Shown: positions 54,596-64,000, counted from the first letter of the stretch. The stretch: DNA of 64,000 nt from Nocardia huaxiensis (GCF_013744875.1 NZ_CP059399.1:5580001-5644000); one strand, 5' to 3'. The notes: generated by a model from the sequence alone, not told the origin. Numbers and translations are program-made.

Positions 54596-55178
54596 CGCTC
54601 GCCTCCTCGCACGATTGCTTTGATACGCCACATGTTACGCGTGCCGTCCCACCCGACACCAACAACGAACAGGACCCGCGCGTCGATCACCAGGACTTCT
54701 TTCTCCGCGGGCTCCTCGGCGAGGTCGACAGAAAGCCGTGGTGGATGATGTCCTCATCGATCAGCGCATATGCCGAGTCCGCATCGTAGATGTCGTACTC
54801 CGAAGCCTCGACTTCCCTCGTGACCCGAACCGCGCTTTCGAGCGGATACTTCGCCAGTCCCGATCTGATCAGGCGAATGCGTCGCTCGATTGCCGGTGTC
54901 ATCGCGATCTCGCCCCATAACGCCTTGTTGATGGCATCATGCGAGTTGTAGGTGTACGAGCGAATGACATCCGCTTCACTGTCGGTGAGCCGGTCGGCCC
55001 GCTGCCCCGCCAGGGCCGTCTCCGCCAGCGGAATCGCGTCGAAGCCGTACTCGTCACCCTCATCCACCACGCCCTGGATCCTGGTCCACATCCCAGCTGG
55101 ACACGCGGAGATCGCTGACAAGCTCCACCTGACACTCGCTGCCGCAACGTATTCGCGAACGATCGGGCCCGCCGCCAC
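54592..55178 (-). pseudogene. ADP-ribosyltransferase-like gene, frameshifted/internally deleted
   Basis: The first frame (GTG 55178 to stop 54687) resembles a mono-ADP-ribosyltransferase: VIRSYTYNSHDAINKALWG, then SAVRVTREVE (Arg of the R-S-E triad) and HHGFLSTS (STS motif), then nonsense. A second minus frame resumes with LAEEPAEKEVLVIDARVLFV (the ExE-type glutamates) and ends WRIKAIVRGGER at 54592. In the exoenzyme family, STS and ExE are normally 40-50 residues apart; here they almost touch in different frames, so a deletion with frame change is likely. The N-terminal limit is uncertain. The fragment may be inactive. Confidence 0.6.
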
Positions 55179-55219
55179 GCGATGCCTCTGAAATCGGAGA
55201 AAGCTCTTTCAGTACAACT

Positions 55220-55255
55220 GAAATACAGGCTCAGCGTTTCCGCTGAGCCTATTTC
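55220..55255. terminator. Hairpin terminator, probably bidirectional
   Basis: AGGCTCAGCG-TTTC-CGCTGAGCCT, a perfect 10-bp stem with GNRA-sized loop, extended by GAAATA/TATTTC around a two-base bulge. It lies 31 bp beyond the stop of the minus-strand gene ending at 55286, just before the ADP-ribosyltransferase remnant. Confidence 0.8.
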
Positions 55256-55285
55256 TGAGTGGGGCGTAGGGGACTCGAATCGGCG

Positions 55286-56035
55286 CTACCAGCGTTGCAG
55301 GACGGTTTTGGCCTGCTGGGTCAGGTAGGTCTGGAGGAAGGGGCCGAAGCTGATTCGGGCTACGCCGGCTTCGGCCAACTGGGCGCGGTCACTGATTTCG
55401 GGGATGCCGATGGCGTTGATGGGGAGGGGGAGTTCGGAGGTGAGGCGGCGGAGGGTGGCGTCGTCGTGGCGGCCTACGGGGTAGAGGACGTCGGCGCCGG
55501 CTTGGGCGGATAGGTGGAGGCGGGTGATGGCGCGGTCGGTGCGGTCGGCGGGGTTGCCGTCCTCGCGGAGGAAGAGGTCGGTGCGGGCGTTGATCACTAC
55601 GTGGATGCCGGAAGTGTCCGCGGCGCGGCGGACTTCGGCGATGAAGTCGGCGTGCTCCTGGGGGTCGCGGAGGCGGCCGCCTTCACTGTGGACGGTGTCC
55701 TCGAGGTTGAGGCCGATTGCGCCCGCTTCGAGGAGGGCGTCGATGAGGTCGGCGGGTTTGGCGGCGTAGCCGGATTCCAGATCGACGGAGACCGGGATGT
55801 CCACGGCCGCGGTGATTTCGCGGACTCGGGAGAGGGATTCGAGGAGGGTCATGCCCTCTTTGTCGGGCTTGCCGAGGGAGGTGGCCAGGGGGTGGCTGCC
55901 TACGGTGATGGCGGCGAAACCTGCCTCCCGCACCACGTTTGCCGACCAGGCGTCCCACACGGTCGGCAGGACCACCGGGTCGCCGGGACGGTGCAGAGCC
56001 AGGAACGCGGTGGCCTTGTCGGTGAGGGAAGTCAT
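55286..56035 (-). CDS. Isocitrate lyase/phosphoenolpyruvate mutase family protein
   Basis: 249 residues, ICL/PEPM superfamily barrel. VVLPTVWDAWSANVVREAGF, DLESGYAA (metal-binding aspartate region) and LNLEDTVHSEGG are characteristic. The KRCGH cysteine of true lyases is absent, so it belongs to the oxaloacetate/PEP-mutase-like subgroup of unknown substrate. It is distinct from the prpB product in this window. Confidence 0.88.
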   Translation of the reverse strand: MTSLTDKATAFLALHRPGDPVVLPTVWDAWSANVVREAGFAAITVGSHPLATSLGKPDKEGMTLLESLSRVREITAAVDIPVSVDLESGYAAKPADLIDALLEAGAIGLNLEDTVHSEGGRLRDPQEHADFIAEVRRAADTSGIHVVINARTDLFLREDGNPADRTDRAITRLHLSAQAGADVLYPVGRHDDATLRRLTSELPLPINAIGIPEISDRAQLAEAGVARISFGPFLQTYLTQQAKTVLQRW

Positions 56036-56096
56036 TGCGGGCCTTTCGGATCGAGGGATCTCGGCAACAGGAGGAAAGGTCTACGAGCACGAATGC

Positions 56097-56504
56097 TCAC
56101 GCGGTGAAACCCGTACGCCAGCTCGGATATTTCGGCTGCCAACCCAGGCCACGAGCCAGTGTGTTGGCGGCACCGCGCTCCCACGCCGCACGACCGGGAA
56201 CCGGCGCGGGCGCCGGAGCGCCGACCGCGGCGGCGAGGACCGGCACCCATTCCCGGCCGGGCGCGGGCTCGTCATCGACGATATTGACTGTGCCGCTGGG
56301 CCATTCGAGGGCGGCCACGGTCGAACCGGCCACATCCTCGGCGTCGAAGATGTTCAGCCGCACCGCATCCGCGCCCGATGCCCGCAGGCTCGCCACGCCC
56401 TCGGCGGTGCGTGAGGTCCCGGTTACCTGATGACCCGCGCGCACCAGCTGATCCACCAGCGGCCGCCCGATTGCACCGGTGGCTCCTGCCACGAACACTC
56501 GCAT
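56097..56504 (-). pseudogene. NAD-dependent epimerase/dehydratase with internal deletion
   Basis: 135 residues, where the family is usually about 300. The first 60 residues are a normal Rossmann start (MRVFVAGATGAIGRPLVDQLVRAGHQV). The frame then jumps to what looks like the family C-terminus (WPSGTVNIVDDEPAPGREWV, then LGWQPKYPSWRTGF). The catalytic YxxxK region is missing. The junction near residue 60-65 is in frame, so a shortened protein could be made, but it should be inactive. Confidence 0.65.
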
Positions 56505-56677
56505 CCCGACCTCCCGACACTCTCCCACTCTCAGGCAACGCACTCCCGAGCTCCGGCTGTCCCGACGGTAGTGCACGAATTGCCCGATGGAACGGTCCAA
56601 TTCGGCACCGACCCGGTGGACCACTCCATTAGAAGTTCGTTGGTGTGTGCGCAGCCGGACCGCTGACCATAGGCCGC

Positions 56678-57055
56678 ATGAGCAAGAAGTACCTCGCCGC
56701 GGCATTGCTGGCGGCAGCGGCGGCCGTGACCGTGCTGCCCGCGACCGCGCAGGCCAGCCCGTCCATCGCGTGTGCCTACGACCGCCCCTGCATCAAAGAC
56801 CTGTACATGACGGATGCGGGACTGTATGTCGGGTGGGATGGGCAGGACAGCTACGACCACTACAACTTCCGGTGGAGCCGGCCGGGGCGGGCGGAGTCGC
56901 AGCATGAGATCCGGGGCGGCAGCGCCGGTGGAACGACCATCAAGAATGCTTGGTCGGGGACCACGTACACGGTGAAGGTGCAGGGGTGCGATACCGACTT
57001 CTTCGGGTCCTCGACCTGCACGACGTGGGAGGAGCGCTGGATCACCACGCCGTGA
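56678..57055 (+). CDS. Small secreted protein, fibronectin-III-like
   Basis: 125 residues. Sec signal peptide (MSKKYLAAALLAAAAAVTVL, cleavage after AQA) followed by a mature domain of about 95 residues, beta-rich, with LYVGWDGQDSYDHYNFRW and GTTYTVKVQGC, which resembles an FN3 sandwich with four cysteines. Function unknown. ATG 56678 starts the signal peptide. Confidence 0.75.
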   Translation: MSKKYLAAALLAAAAAVTVLPATAQASPSIACAYDRPCIKDLYMTDAGLYVGWDGQDSYDHYNFRWSRPGRAESQHEIRGGSAGGTTIKNAWSGTTYTVKVQGCDTDFFGSSTCTTWEERWITTP

Positions 57056-57108
57056 CACACCGATCGGGGAGTCGAGGGCACCGGGTGTGAACAGGTGATA
57101 CTGCTTCG

Positions 57109-57801
57109 GTGACGGGGTCCGGCAATGACATCGGCGACGATCAGGTTCCGGCGTGGGCGCGGCGCACGGCCGGGGAATCCCGGTGGGCGGCAACGGCTGC
57201 CGTCGTGGGGATCATGGTGCTGCAGTACTACCTGCCCGAGCGATTCACGTTCGGCCCGCGCTGGCTGGTGCCGGGTATCGGGTTCGTGCTGCTGGTGGTG
57301 TTGATCGCGGTCAGCCCGGTTCGCCTCGACCGGGAAGAGGTGTGGCTGCGGCGGTTCAGTCTGTGCCTGGACGCGCTGCTCGGGTTCGCCATGGTGTGGT
57401 CGGTGTGGCATCTGGTGGTGGGGCTGGTCGACGGGTCGGTGGCCAATGAACCGGCCGCGCTGCTCACCACCGGGGCCGGCGTGTGGCTGACCAATGTGCT
57501 GGTGTTCGGGCTCTGGTATTGGGGATTGGATCGGGGCGGGCCGGCCGCGCGGGCGCACAATCGGCAGGAGTACCCCGATTTCCTGTTCGTGCAGATGCAG
57601 AACCAGGCGCTGACCGATCCGGAGTGGGAGCCGCAGTTCCCGGATTACCTGTATCTGTCGTTCACCAATGCGACGGCGTTCAGCCCGACCGATGTGATGC
57701 CCATGTCGCGGTGGGCCAAGGCGCTGATGATGGCGCAGTCCGCCATCGCCTTGGTCACCATGAGCCTCGTCATCGCCCGGGCCATCAACGTCCTGAAGTG
57801 A
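57109..57801 (+). CDS. DUF1345-type membrane protein
   Basis: 230 residues with about five membrane helices. The tail QFPDYLYLSFTNATAFSPTDVMPMSRWAK is the characteristic DUF1345 motif. The function of the family is unknown. GTG start, 53 bp after the secreted protein gene. Confidence 0.85.
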   Translation: MTGSGNDIGDDQVPAWARRTAGESRWAATAAVVGIMVLQYYLPERFTFGPRWLVPGIGFVLLVVLIAVSPVRLDREEVWLRRFSLCLDALLGFAMVWSVWHLVVGLVDGSVANEPAALLTTGAGVWLTNVLVFGLWYWGLDRGGPAARAHNRQEYPDFLFVQMQNQALTDPEWEPQFPDYLYLSFTNATAFSPTDVMPMSRWAKALMMAQSAIALVTMSLVIARAINVLK

Positions 57802-57816
57802 AAACCCTTGCTTCGC

Positions 57817-58065
57817 TCAGCGATTCATGAAGGAGTCGAAGACCACCAGCACTACCGCCACCGCCAGGGCGCCGACCGCGAACTCGGTCGAGGACGCGAT
57901 GGTGGCAAGGATGACGGCAGCGAGTAGCAACGCCGCCACCGGAATCCACACGAACCAGTCGGGGCGGCCGAAATACCCTCTGCGCGGCGGGGTCCCGCCA
58001 CCGCGTCCGGCCTCGCGATACGGACCTTGCTCCCGTCGAACGGGACGACTACCTGCTCTGTCCAC
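57817..58065 (-). CDS. Small membrane protein
   Basis: 82 residues. An Arg/Gly-rich N-terminal half is followed by two hydrophobic segments (WIPVAALLLAAVILATIA and FAVGALAVAVVLVVF). GTG start. Convergent with the DUF1345 gene, stops 15 bp apart. No family recognised. Confidence 0.55.
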   Translation of the reverse strand: MDRAGSRPVRREQGPYREAGRGGGTPPRRGYFGRPDWFVWIPVAALLLAAVILATIASSTEFAVGALAVAVVLVVFDSFMNR

Positions 58066-58165
58066 CGGCGCAGATTACAGCTCGCCCGCAGTCCGTGTGC
58101 GACCAGGGAGCGAAATCCCAGCTCACCCTGGGCAACTCAACCGAACGTCCGATAGGTCGGGCCGG

Positions 58166-58960
58166 TTACTTCAGATTGAGAGCCTTCATTTCACTGACCA
58201 GCCAGCGCCCGTCCGGCTGTTCCTCCAGGGTCATGACCGTGGGCACGGTGCTCTTGTTCGGCACGGGCGTCGAACTGTTGGTCAGCTGCTGCGTCATCAC
58301 CACCACGACGTGGGCGGTGCGACCGTCCAGAGACTCCAGACCACAACGCTTTTCGACGAGACTGCTGCGGTTCTGCACGCTCACCATGACCTCCTTCAGC
58401 GAGGTCGCGGTGCCGGAGAAGTCCTTGTGGAACGTGCCCGTGGACGCGGCGAGCACATCGCTGATGTACTTGTCCATCGTGGTGACGTCGTAAGTCGCCA
58501 TCAGAGTGGCGAAGTCGCAGGCGGCGAGCACCGCCGCATCCCGACGCCCAATGGCCGCGGCCGCATCCGACTGCTGGTCGCGCAGACCGGTGATCGTGGC
58601 TTGCCGATCCGTGCTGACAGAACGCTCCTGCGTGTAGAGAACACCGAAGGTGACCGCCAGCACCAACCCCACCACCCCGAGCGCCGCGCCGGCACCGGCG
58701 AGCGTGCGAATCAGCCTCCAGCGTTTCCTCGGCAGCTGCATCAGCTCCGGCGTGGGCTGCTGATTCCACGAAGCGCCGGGCGGCATCGCGCCCTGCGGCG
58801 GCAGCGCCTGCCACGCACCGGATGGCTGCTGAAGACCGGGCGGCGGCACACCTACCGATGGCGGCACACCCACTGATGGTTGCCCGGCCTGCGGTGGCTG
58901 CGGGATGTACTCGGCTCCCGAATTCTGCTGCGGCTGCGGATCATTGCCGGGCGCGGACAT
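58166..58960 (-). CDS. Membrane protein with Pro/Gln-rich N-terminus and Mce-associated-like domain
   Basis: 264 residues. Residues 1-70 are Pro/Gln/Gly-rich with a VGVPP repeat; one membrane helix lies near 88-110; the extracytoplasmic part has an Asp/Ala helix followed by a SnoaL/NTF2-like domain as in actinobacterial Mce-associated proteins (FATLMATYDVTTMDKYISDVLAAS). The assignment to that class is from layout; no mce genes are nearby. Confidence 0.68.
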   Translation of the reverse strand: MSAPGNDPQPQQNSGAEYIPQPPQAGQPSVGVPPSVGVPPPGLQQPSGAWQALPPQGAMPPGASWNQQPTPELMQLPRKRWRLIRTLAGAGAALGVVGLVLAVTFGVLYTQERSVSTDRQATITGLRDQQSDAAAAIGRRDAAVLAACDFATLMATYDVTTMDKYISDVLAASTGTFHKDFSGTATSLKEVMVSVQNRSSLVEKRCGLESLDGRTAHVVVVMTQQLTNSSTPVPNKSTVPTVMTLEEQPDGRWLVSEMKALNLK

Positions 58961-59039
58961 GGCTGTTCCCCCTCTGGTCGGTTGCGCCCGAATCTACTGG
59001 ACGCGTCAACCGACCTTCGAGCCGCCGGGTCCCCGAGAA

Positions 59040-60107
59040 TTACGCGGGACGGCGAGCAGGCATGGCGCAGCAGCCGGGGACGCAGGTGTCGCCGTTGAGC
59101 GTGCAGCCGAGTGCGGGCATGGCGCTCAACTTGGCCGGTGCGGCGGCCGACAGGTACTCCTCGACCAAGTCGGCGACCATGCGGGCGAAGCGCGGGTCGG
59201 GGCCGGGCGTGGCGGCCCGGGCGAAGGCCATGTTCAGTTCCGCCGCACGCTCTTTCGCCTCATTGTCCAGATCCCAGATGACCTCGAGGTGATCGGAGAC
59301 GAAGCCGACGGGGCAGACCACGACCGCGTCGACGCCGCGCGCCGAGAGCGCGTCGAGGTGATCGACGATGTCGGGTTCCAGCCACGGGATGTGCGGCGGG
59401 CCGGAGCGGGACTGCCACACCACGTCATAGTCGTCGAAACCTGTTGCGGCGGCACACAATCGAGCGGCCTCACGGACCTGGCGGCTGTAGAGTTCACGCT
59501 CTTGCGGTGGGCCGGAGGCGAGGTCGGCCGAAGTCGGGATGGAGTGCGCGGTGAAAACCAGGCGCGCTCCACCGCGACGATCCTCGGGGAGTTCGGCCAC
59601 GGCAGCGCGAATGGCATCGGCGAACGCGTCGATGAACAGCGGATGATCGTAGTACTGACGGATTTTCACCAGATCCGGAGCATCGGCGACCGCCGCGCGC
59701 GCCCGGGTGATGTCCTCGTCGTACTGCTTGCACCCGGAGTAGCCGCCCCACGCGGAGGTGGGAAACACCAGGGCGGAACGGATTCCGGCCGCACGCATCC
59801 CCGCGACGGTCTCCTCGACCATCGGATGCCAGTTCCGATTTCCGAAATACACCGGCAGATCGATTCCGCGCGAAGCGAATTCGGCCTCGATCGCCTTGAT
59901 GATGTCGAGGTTCAGCGCATTGATGGGTGAGACCCCGCCGAAGTGCAGATAATGCTGCGCGACTTCGGCGAGGCGCTCGGGGGGCACGCCCCGGCCGCGA
60001 GTGACGTTCTCCAGGAACGGCATCACGTCCTCGGGGCGTTCGGGTCCACCGAAGGACAGTAGGAGCAGCGCGTCGGCGCTGCGGGCCTGATCGGTGCCCC
60101 GATCCAC
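59040..60107 (-). CDS. hemH: Ferrochelatase (coproporphyrin III type)
   Basis: 355 residues. [22 protein letters not shown], the metal-site histidine region [11 protein letters not shown] and a C-terminal [13 protein letters not shown], which supplies cysteines for a [2Fe-2S] cluster as in mycobacterial ferrochelatase. In actinobacteria the enzyme (also called CpfC) inserts iron into coproporphyrin III. The GTG 60107 is chosen for its GGAGG ribosome site 8 nt upstream. It lies 26 bp downstream of inhA, the mycobacterial order. Confidence 0.95.
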   Translation of the reverse strand: MDRGTDQARSADALLLLSFGGPERPEDVMPFLENVTRGRGVPPERLAEVAQHYLHFGGVSPINALNLDIIKAIEAEFASRGIDLPVYFGNRNWHPMVEETVAGMRAAGIRSALVFPTSAWGGYSGCKQYDEDITRARAAVADAPDLVKIRQYYDHPLFIDAFADAIRAAVAELPEDRRGGARLVFTAHSIPTSADLASGPPQERELYSRQVREAARLCAAATGFDDYDVVWQSRSGPPHIPWLEPDIVDHLDALSARGVDAVVVCPVGFVSDHLEVIWDLDNEAKERAAELNMAFARAATPGPDPRFARMVADLVEEYLSAAAPAKLSAMPALGCTLNGDTCVPGCCAMPARRPA

Positions 60108-60133
60108 GGTGCGTGCCTCCTCGTGTCGAACGA

Positions 60134-60973
60134 TCAGTTGCTGCCGAAGCTGCTGTCCGGGAACCACGTGTTGTGGCTGGCGCCGCCGTCCACGTAGATG
60201 ATCGACCCGGTGGTGCCGGGCAGCCAATCCGACAGCAGGGTCACGATGGACTTGGCGACCACCGTCGGGTCGTCCACATCCCAGCCGATCGGCGAAGCGC
60301 CGTCCCAGTACTCGTTGAGCATGTTCAGCTGCTTGGCGTCATCGGTGGCGGTGCCCGCGATGGCCTTGGCGGCGAGGGTCTTGATCGGGCCGGCCGCGAT
60401 CAGATTCGAGCGAATCTTCTTGGCGGTGCCCATTTCCCGCGCCACATAGCGGTTCACCGACTCGAGTGCGGCCTTGGCCACACCCATCCAGTTGTAGTAC
60501 GGCATGGCGGTGCGCGGATCGAAGTCCATGCCCACGATGGAGCCGCCCTCGTTCATGACCGGCAGCACGGCGCGGGCCAGCGAGGCATACGACCAGGCCG
60601 AGATCTCGAACGCCTTGGCGGCGTCCGGGCCGGGCGCGTCCAGGAAGTTCACCGCGTCCGGGCCCATGAGGGTCTTGGGCGCGAAGGCGATCGAGTGCAG
60701 CACGCCGTCCACACCCTCGGGCGCGAGCTCCCGGACCTTCTCGGCCAGTTCGGCGAGGTTCTCCTCGCTGGTGATGTCCAGGCCGATGGCCGGCGGGACC
60801 TCCTGCGGCAGGCGCTTGGCGATCCGGTCGATCAGCCGCAGCCGCTCCGGAATACCGGTGATGATCACCTTCGCGCCCTGCTCCTGCGCGACCGCGGCCG
60901 CGTGGAAGGCAATGGAGGAATCGGTGATGATGCCGGTGATGAGGACAGTCTTGCCTGCGAGCAATCCACCCAT
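60134..60973 (-). CDS. inhA: NADH-dependent enoyl-ACP reductase
   Basis: 279 residues, FabI/InhA type. The cofactor loop [31 protein letters not shown] and the active site [18 protein letters not shown] (Tyr and Lys of the Y-x6-K motif) match InhA. It reduces the 2,3-double bond in FAS-II mycolate elongation and is the isoniazid target in mycobacteria. It lies 101 bp after fabG; a short GGGGCTGCGCCCC hairpin sits in that gap (about 61026-61038). Confidence 0.97.
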   Translation of the reverse strand: MGGLLAGKTVLITGIITDSSIAFHAAAVAQEQGAKVIITGIPERLRLIDRIAKRLPQEVPPAIGLDITSEENLAELAEKVRELAPEGVDGVLHSIAFAPKTLMGPDAVNFLDAPGPDAAKAFEISAWSYASLARAVLPVMNEGGSIVGMDFDPRTAMPYYNWMGVAKAALESVNRYVAREMGTAKKIRSNLIAAGPIKTLAAKAIAGTATDDAKQLNMLNEYWDGASPIGWDVDDPTVVAKSIVTLLSDWLPGTTGSIIYVDGGASHNTWFPDSSFGSN

Positions 60974-61074
60974 GGGTTGGTCGGTTCTCCTGTTCGAAGG
61001 GGGGAAGCCAACTCTCGGGACTCTCAGGGGCTGCGCCCCCGAACCGCCGAGTCGGCCCGGATAGTTCGGGAAGC

Positions 61075-61836
<762 letters not shown>

Positions 61837-61874
61837 CTACCCACGTTCGGGCCAATGATTTTCGGTATCACAAA

Positions 61875-61910
61875 CGCAGACGGCGCTCCGAAATCGGAAC
61901 GCCGTCTGCG
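61875..61910 (-). terminator. Hairpin terminator after the VWA gene
   Basis: CGCAGACGGCG pairs with CGCCGTCTGCG (11 bp), plus four more inner pairs after one mismatch. It lies 34 bp after the stop at 61945 and about 80 bp before the fabG1 ATG, separating the two transcription units. Confidence 0.85.
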
Positions 61911-61944
61911 ATCATGCTCGGCCCTGCCACAGGGCAATTCGCCG

Positions 61945-62970
61945 CTAGGGCAGACGCTGGCGATACAGCAGGCCGCTGACCACACCTCCGGTGCTGACCA
62001 GCAGGCCGAGCAGCAGCCACGGACGGCTGGCGTCACCCATGGTGGTCTCGAAACCGATCTGCTGTTCGAGAGTGTCGTACACCGAGGACAATTCGGTCAG
62101 GCTGGAGGCGCTGTAGAACTGTCCGCCCGACAGCCGCGCGACCTCGCGCAGGGCATCGTCGTCCACGCCCACCTCGACGCGGCGACTGCCCTTGCCGTCC
62201 TCGCCGGGAATCTCGACCGTGCCGTGCGGGGTGCCGAAGGAGATCGTGGAGATCGGCACCCCCTTCTCCTTGGCCATCCGCGCGGCGACGTATTCGTGCC
62301 GGGGATTGTCGAAATCCTCGAAGACCGGAACGGTCTGCTTACCGTCGGACATCAGGATGATGCGTGCCGGCGGCGGCGTCTCGGCACCACCGAGCACCGA
62401 GGCGATGGTGTCTATCGCGCTGAGACCGGCGAAGATCCCCTCGCCCGTCGCGGTGCGCTGCGCCAGTTTCATATTGTCGATGGCCGCCTTGACCGCTTCG
62501 CGATTCGTGGTCGGCTGCACCTGAATCGCGGCCGTGCCGGCGAAGGTCACCAGGCCCAGATTGATGCCCGGGGTCAGACCGTCGGCGAATTCCTTGGCCG
62601 CCTTCTGCGCGACCTCGAGCCGGCTCGGCTCGACATCGGTGGCCTCCATGGACAGCGACACGTCGATGACCATCATGACGGTGGCCCGGTTGCGCGGCAC
62701 CTTCTTGGCCGCGGTCGGACCGGCCGCCGCGATGGTCAGGAAGACCATGCCGACCAGCAGCAGGGCGATGGGCACATGCCGCCACGGCCGCGGCTGATTC
62801 GGGGCGACCTTCTCCAGCAGCTCCATATTGCTGAAGCGCAGCAGATGCTTCTGCCGCCGCCGCTGCATCAGCACGTAGCCCAGCGCGGCCAGCGCGAGCA
62901 CGGCGAGGAAGCCCAGCCACAGCACGGACGTGAAGTGCGAAATGCTGAAGGGAACGTTCGAAATGCTCAC
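61945..62970 (-). CDS. VWA-domain membrane protein (Rv1481-like)
   Basis: 341 residues. Two N-terminal membrane helices (about 15-33 and 60-78), a von Willebrand A domain (about 95-280) with MIDAS residues in IDVSLSMEATD, TFAG and MSDGKQT, and a C-terminal helix (LLLGLLVSTGGVVSGLLY). GTG 62970 overlaps the DUF58 stop (GTGA). MoxR-DUF58-VWA systems are proposed chaperone-like modules for envelope proteins or metal cofactors. Confidence 0.9.
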   Translation of the reverse strand: MSISNVPFSISHFTSVLWLGFLAVLALAALGYVLMQRRRQKHLLRFSNMELLEKVAPNQPRPWRHVPIALLLVGMVFLTIAAAGPTAAKKVPRNRATVMMVIDVSLSMEATDVEPSRLEVAQKAAKEFADGLTPGINLGLVTFAGTAAIQVQPTTNREAVKAAIDNMKLAQRTATGEGIFAGLSAIDTIASVLGGAETPPPARIILMSDGKQTVPVFEDFDNPRHEYVAARMAKEKGVPISTISFGTPHGTVEIPGEDGKGSRRVEVGVDDDALREVARLSGGQFYSASSLTELSSVYDTLEQQIGFETTMGDASRPWLLLGLLVSTGGVVSGLLYRQRLP

Positions 62971-63965
62971 TGTCGCGGCACCTGTCCGGCATTCGGGGCG
63001 CCGAAGGTGTGGCGCCTGGTGGACACGAATCGGACGACATCGGCGATCCAGTCGCGGTCGGTGCGCAGCGTCATCACCGGCGCGCCGCAACTGCGCAGGC
63101 CCTGCTCGACCCGCTGCCGGTGCCGCTGCGCCGCGAGCGCGAAATCCGCACGCAGCGTGGGGGTTACGCTGAATTCGCGGGTGCGGCCGGTTTCCGGATC
63201 GTGCAGCACCACATCGCCGACATCGGGCAGTTCCAGATCGCGCGGGTCCAGCACCTCCACACCGAGCAGATCGTGGCGGCCGGAAATGGCGCGTAGCGAA
63301 CGCTGCCAGTCGACCTCGCCCAGGAAGTCGGAAATCACCACGGCCAGACCGCGTTTGCGCTGCGGACGGCGCAGTGCCTCGATCGCGCCGCGCAGATCAC
63401 CGCGCACCCCGTCACGCGCGTGCGGAGTGGTGGCGATCTTGCGCAGCATGGACTGCGCGTGCACGCGGCCGGCGCGGGCCGGAATGCGAATCAGCTGTTC
63501 ACCATTGGCGACCACCGCACCGATCCGGTTGCCGCCGCCGCTGGTCAAATGGGTGACCGCGGCCGCGGCGGCGATCGCCAGATCGCGCTTCTCGCACAGG
63601 GCGGTGCCGAAATCGAGACTGGCCGACAGGTCGATCACCAGCCAGGTCTCCAGCTCGCGGTCGGCGATCATCTGCCGCACATGCGGATGGGTGGTGCGGG
63701 CGGTCACCGACCAATCCATCTGGCGCACATCGTCACCCGGCTGATACAGCCGGGCGTCGCCGGGTTCGGAACCCGGGCCGGGGATCAGGCCCAGATGATC
63801 ACCGTGCAGGACGCCGTCGAGGCGGCGGCGCACGGTGAGTTCCAGGGTCTTGAGCGCGGCCGTCAGCCGGGCGTCGGTCAGCTCCCCCGACCGGAAGGAC
63901 GGTGGAGCGTGGGAGACATCGCGGGACATCGTCACGGGCGCAACCGATTCCGAGTCCGGCCTCAC
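62967..63965 (-). CDS. DUF58 domain protein (Rv1480-like)
   Basis: 332 residues. DUF58 with the typical YQPGDDVRQMDWSVTART and a VWA-like LVIDLSASLDFGTA; no membrane helix is evident. GTG 63965 overlaps the upstream moxR stop as GTGA; an internal ATG at 63929 is possible. Part of a moxR-DUF58-VWA operon. Confidence 0.9.
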   Translation of the reverse strand: MRPDSESVAPVTMSRDVSHAPPSFRSGELTDARLTAALKTLELTVRRRLDGVLHGDHLGLIPGPGSEPGDARLYQPGDDVRQMDWSVTARTTHPHVRQMIADRELETWLVIDLSASLDFGTALCEKRDLAIAAAAAVTHLTSGGGNRIGAVVANGEQLIRIPARAGRVHAQSMLRKIATTPHARDGVRGDLRGAIEALRRPQRKRGLAVVISDFLGEVDWQRSLRAISGRHDLLGVEVLDPRDLELPDVGDVVLHDPETGRTREFSVTPTLRADFALAAQRHRQRVEQGLRSCGAPVMTLRTDRDWIADVVRFVSTRRHTFGAPNAGQVPRQ

Positions 63966-64000
63966 TTGGCCTGCGACTGGCCGGGCACGCCGGGCAGCTG
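63962..64000 (-). CDS. MoxR-family AAA ATPase, last residues only
   Basis: Only 12 codons and the stop are visible (ending LPGVPGQSQAK). Identification rests on the operon: DUF58 and VWA genes follow with stop/start overlap, as after moxR1 in mycobacteria. Confidence 0.5.
   Translation of the reverse strand, partial: QLPGVPGQSQAK

Noticed and set aside
61020..61045. A GGGGCTGCGCCCC hairpin between fabG1 and inhA as a terminator
   Set aside because: Short stem inside an operon whose genes are co-transcribed in mycobacteria; no T-run. Kept only as a note in the inhA entry.

Overview
The window is high-GC actinobacterial DNA, most likely from Nocardia or a close mycolic-acid relative. Evidence: an adjacent fabG1-inhA-hemH operon preceded by DUF58, VWA and MoxR genes (the mycobacterial Rv1479-Rv1485 layout), a resuscitation-promoting factor, a fused HadA/HadB-type dehydratase, a SARP-AAA regulator, and frequent GTG/TTG starts with 1-4 bp stop/start overlaps. 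There is no tRNA, rRNA, CRISPR array or intact insertion sequence.

Layout. 1-4368 (-): mutA-mutB-meaB, B12-dependent methylmalonyl-CoA mutase. 4647-10940: a TVP38-type membrane protein, then a translationally coupled operon of a lipoprotein, a double-length permease and a repeat-containing membrane protein, then a small secreted protein. 11163-17329 (-): a large SARP/AAA regulator, an Rpf-like muralytic protein with a long leader holding a CRP/GlxR-like site, and an NfeD/SPFH pair. 17542-24215: DUF3097, a LOG-like protein, HAD phosphatase, ribB, HadA/HadB fusion, amidohydrolase and DUF4291. 24310-28259: phosphotransferase, a response regulator with a signal-peptide-like N-terminus lying directly downstream of a stand-alone secY, and an orphan gene. 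28538-30049: a degraded TnpB-like gene. 30279-34104 (+): promoter, cobalamin riboswitch, metE and metF. 34172-37858 (+): operator-like site, prpD-prpB-prpC and a shared terminator. 37876-43362 (-): an 1828-residue one-chain acyl-CoA carboxylase. 43605-49993: small regulators and oxidoreductases, including a TetR/acyl-CoA dehydrogenase divergent pair with a perfect operator. 50045-52033: an NAD-dependent DNA ligase. 52136-56504: an accessory patch with a toxin-antitoxin pair, an acyltransferase, a frameshifted ADP-ribosyltransferase with a coupled 47-residue protein, and an internally deleted epimerase. 56678-64000: small membrane and secreted proteins, then the mycolic-acid/heme operon.

Theme. 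Much of the window handles propionyl-CoA and cobalamin. Propionyl-CoA can go to succinate through carboxylation and the B12-dependent mutase, or to pyruvate through the B12-independent methylcitrate cycle (prpDBC). The B12-independent methionine synthase metE lies behind a B12-sensing riboswitch that probably also controls metF. The cell therefore appears able to switch both methionine synthesis and propionate disposal with B12 supply.

No clearly new defence or mobile system was found. The best candidates for new biology are the response regulator with a secretion-like N-terminus next to a second-site secY, the decayed ADP-ribosyltransferase/small-protein module, the zinc-ribbon-less TnpB-like gene, the eukaryote-like single-chain carboxylase, and the ABC-type operon without an ATPase.
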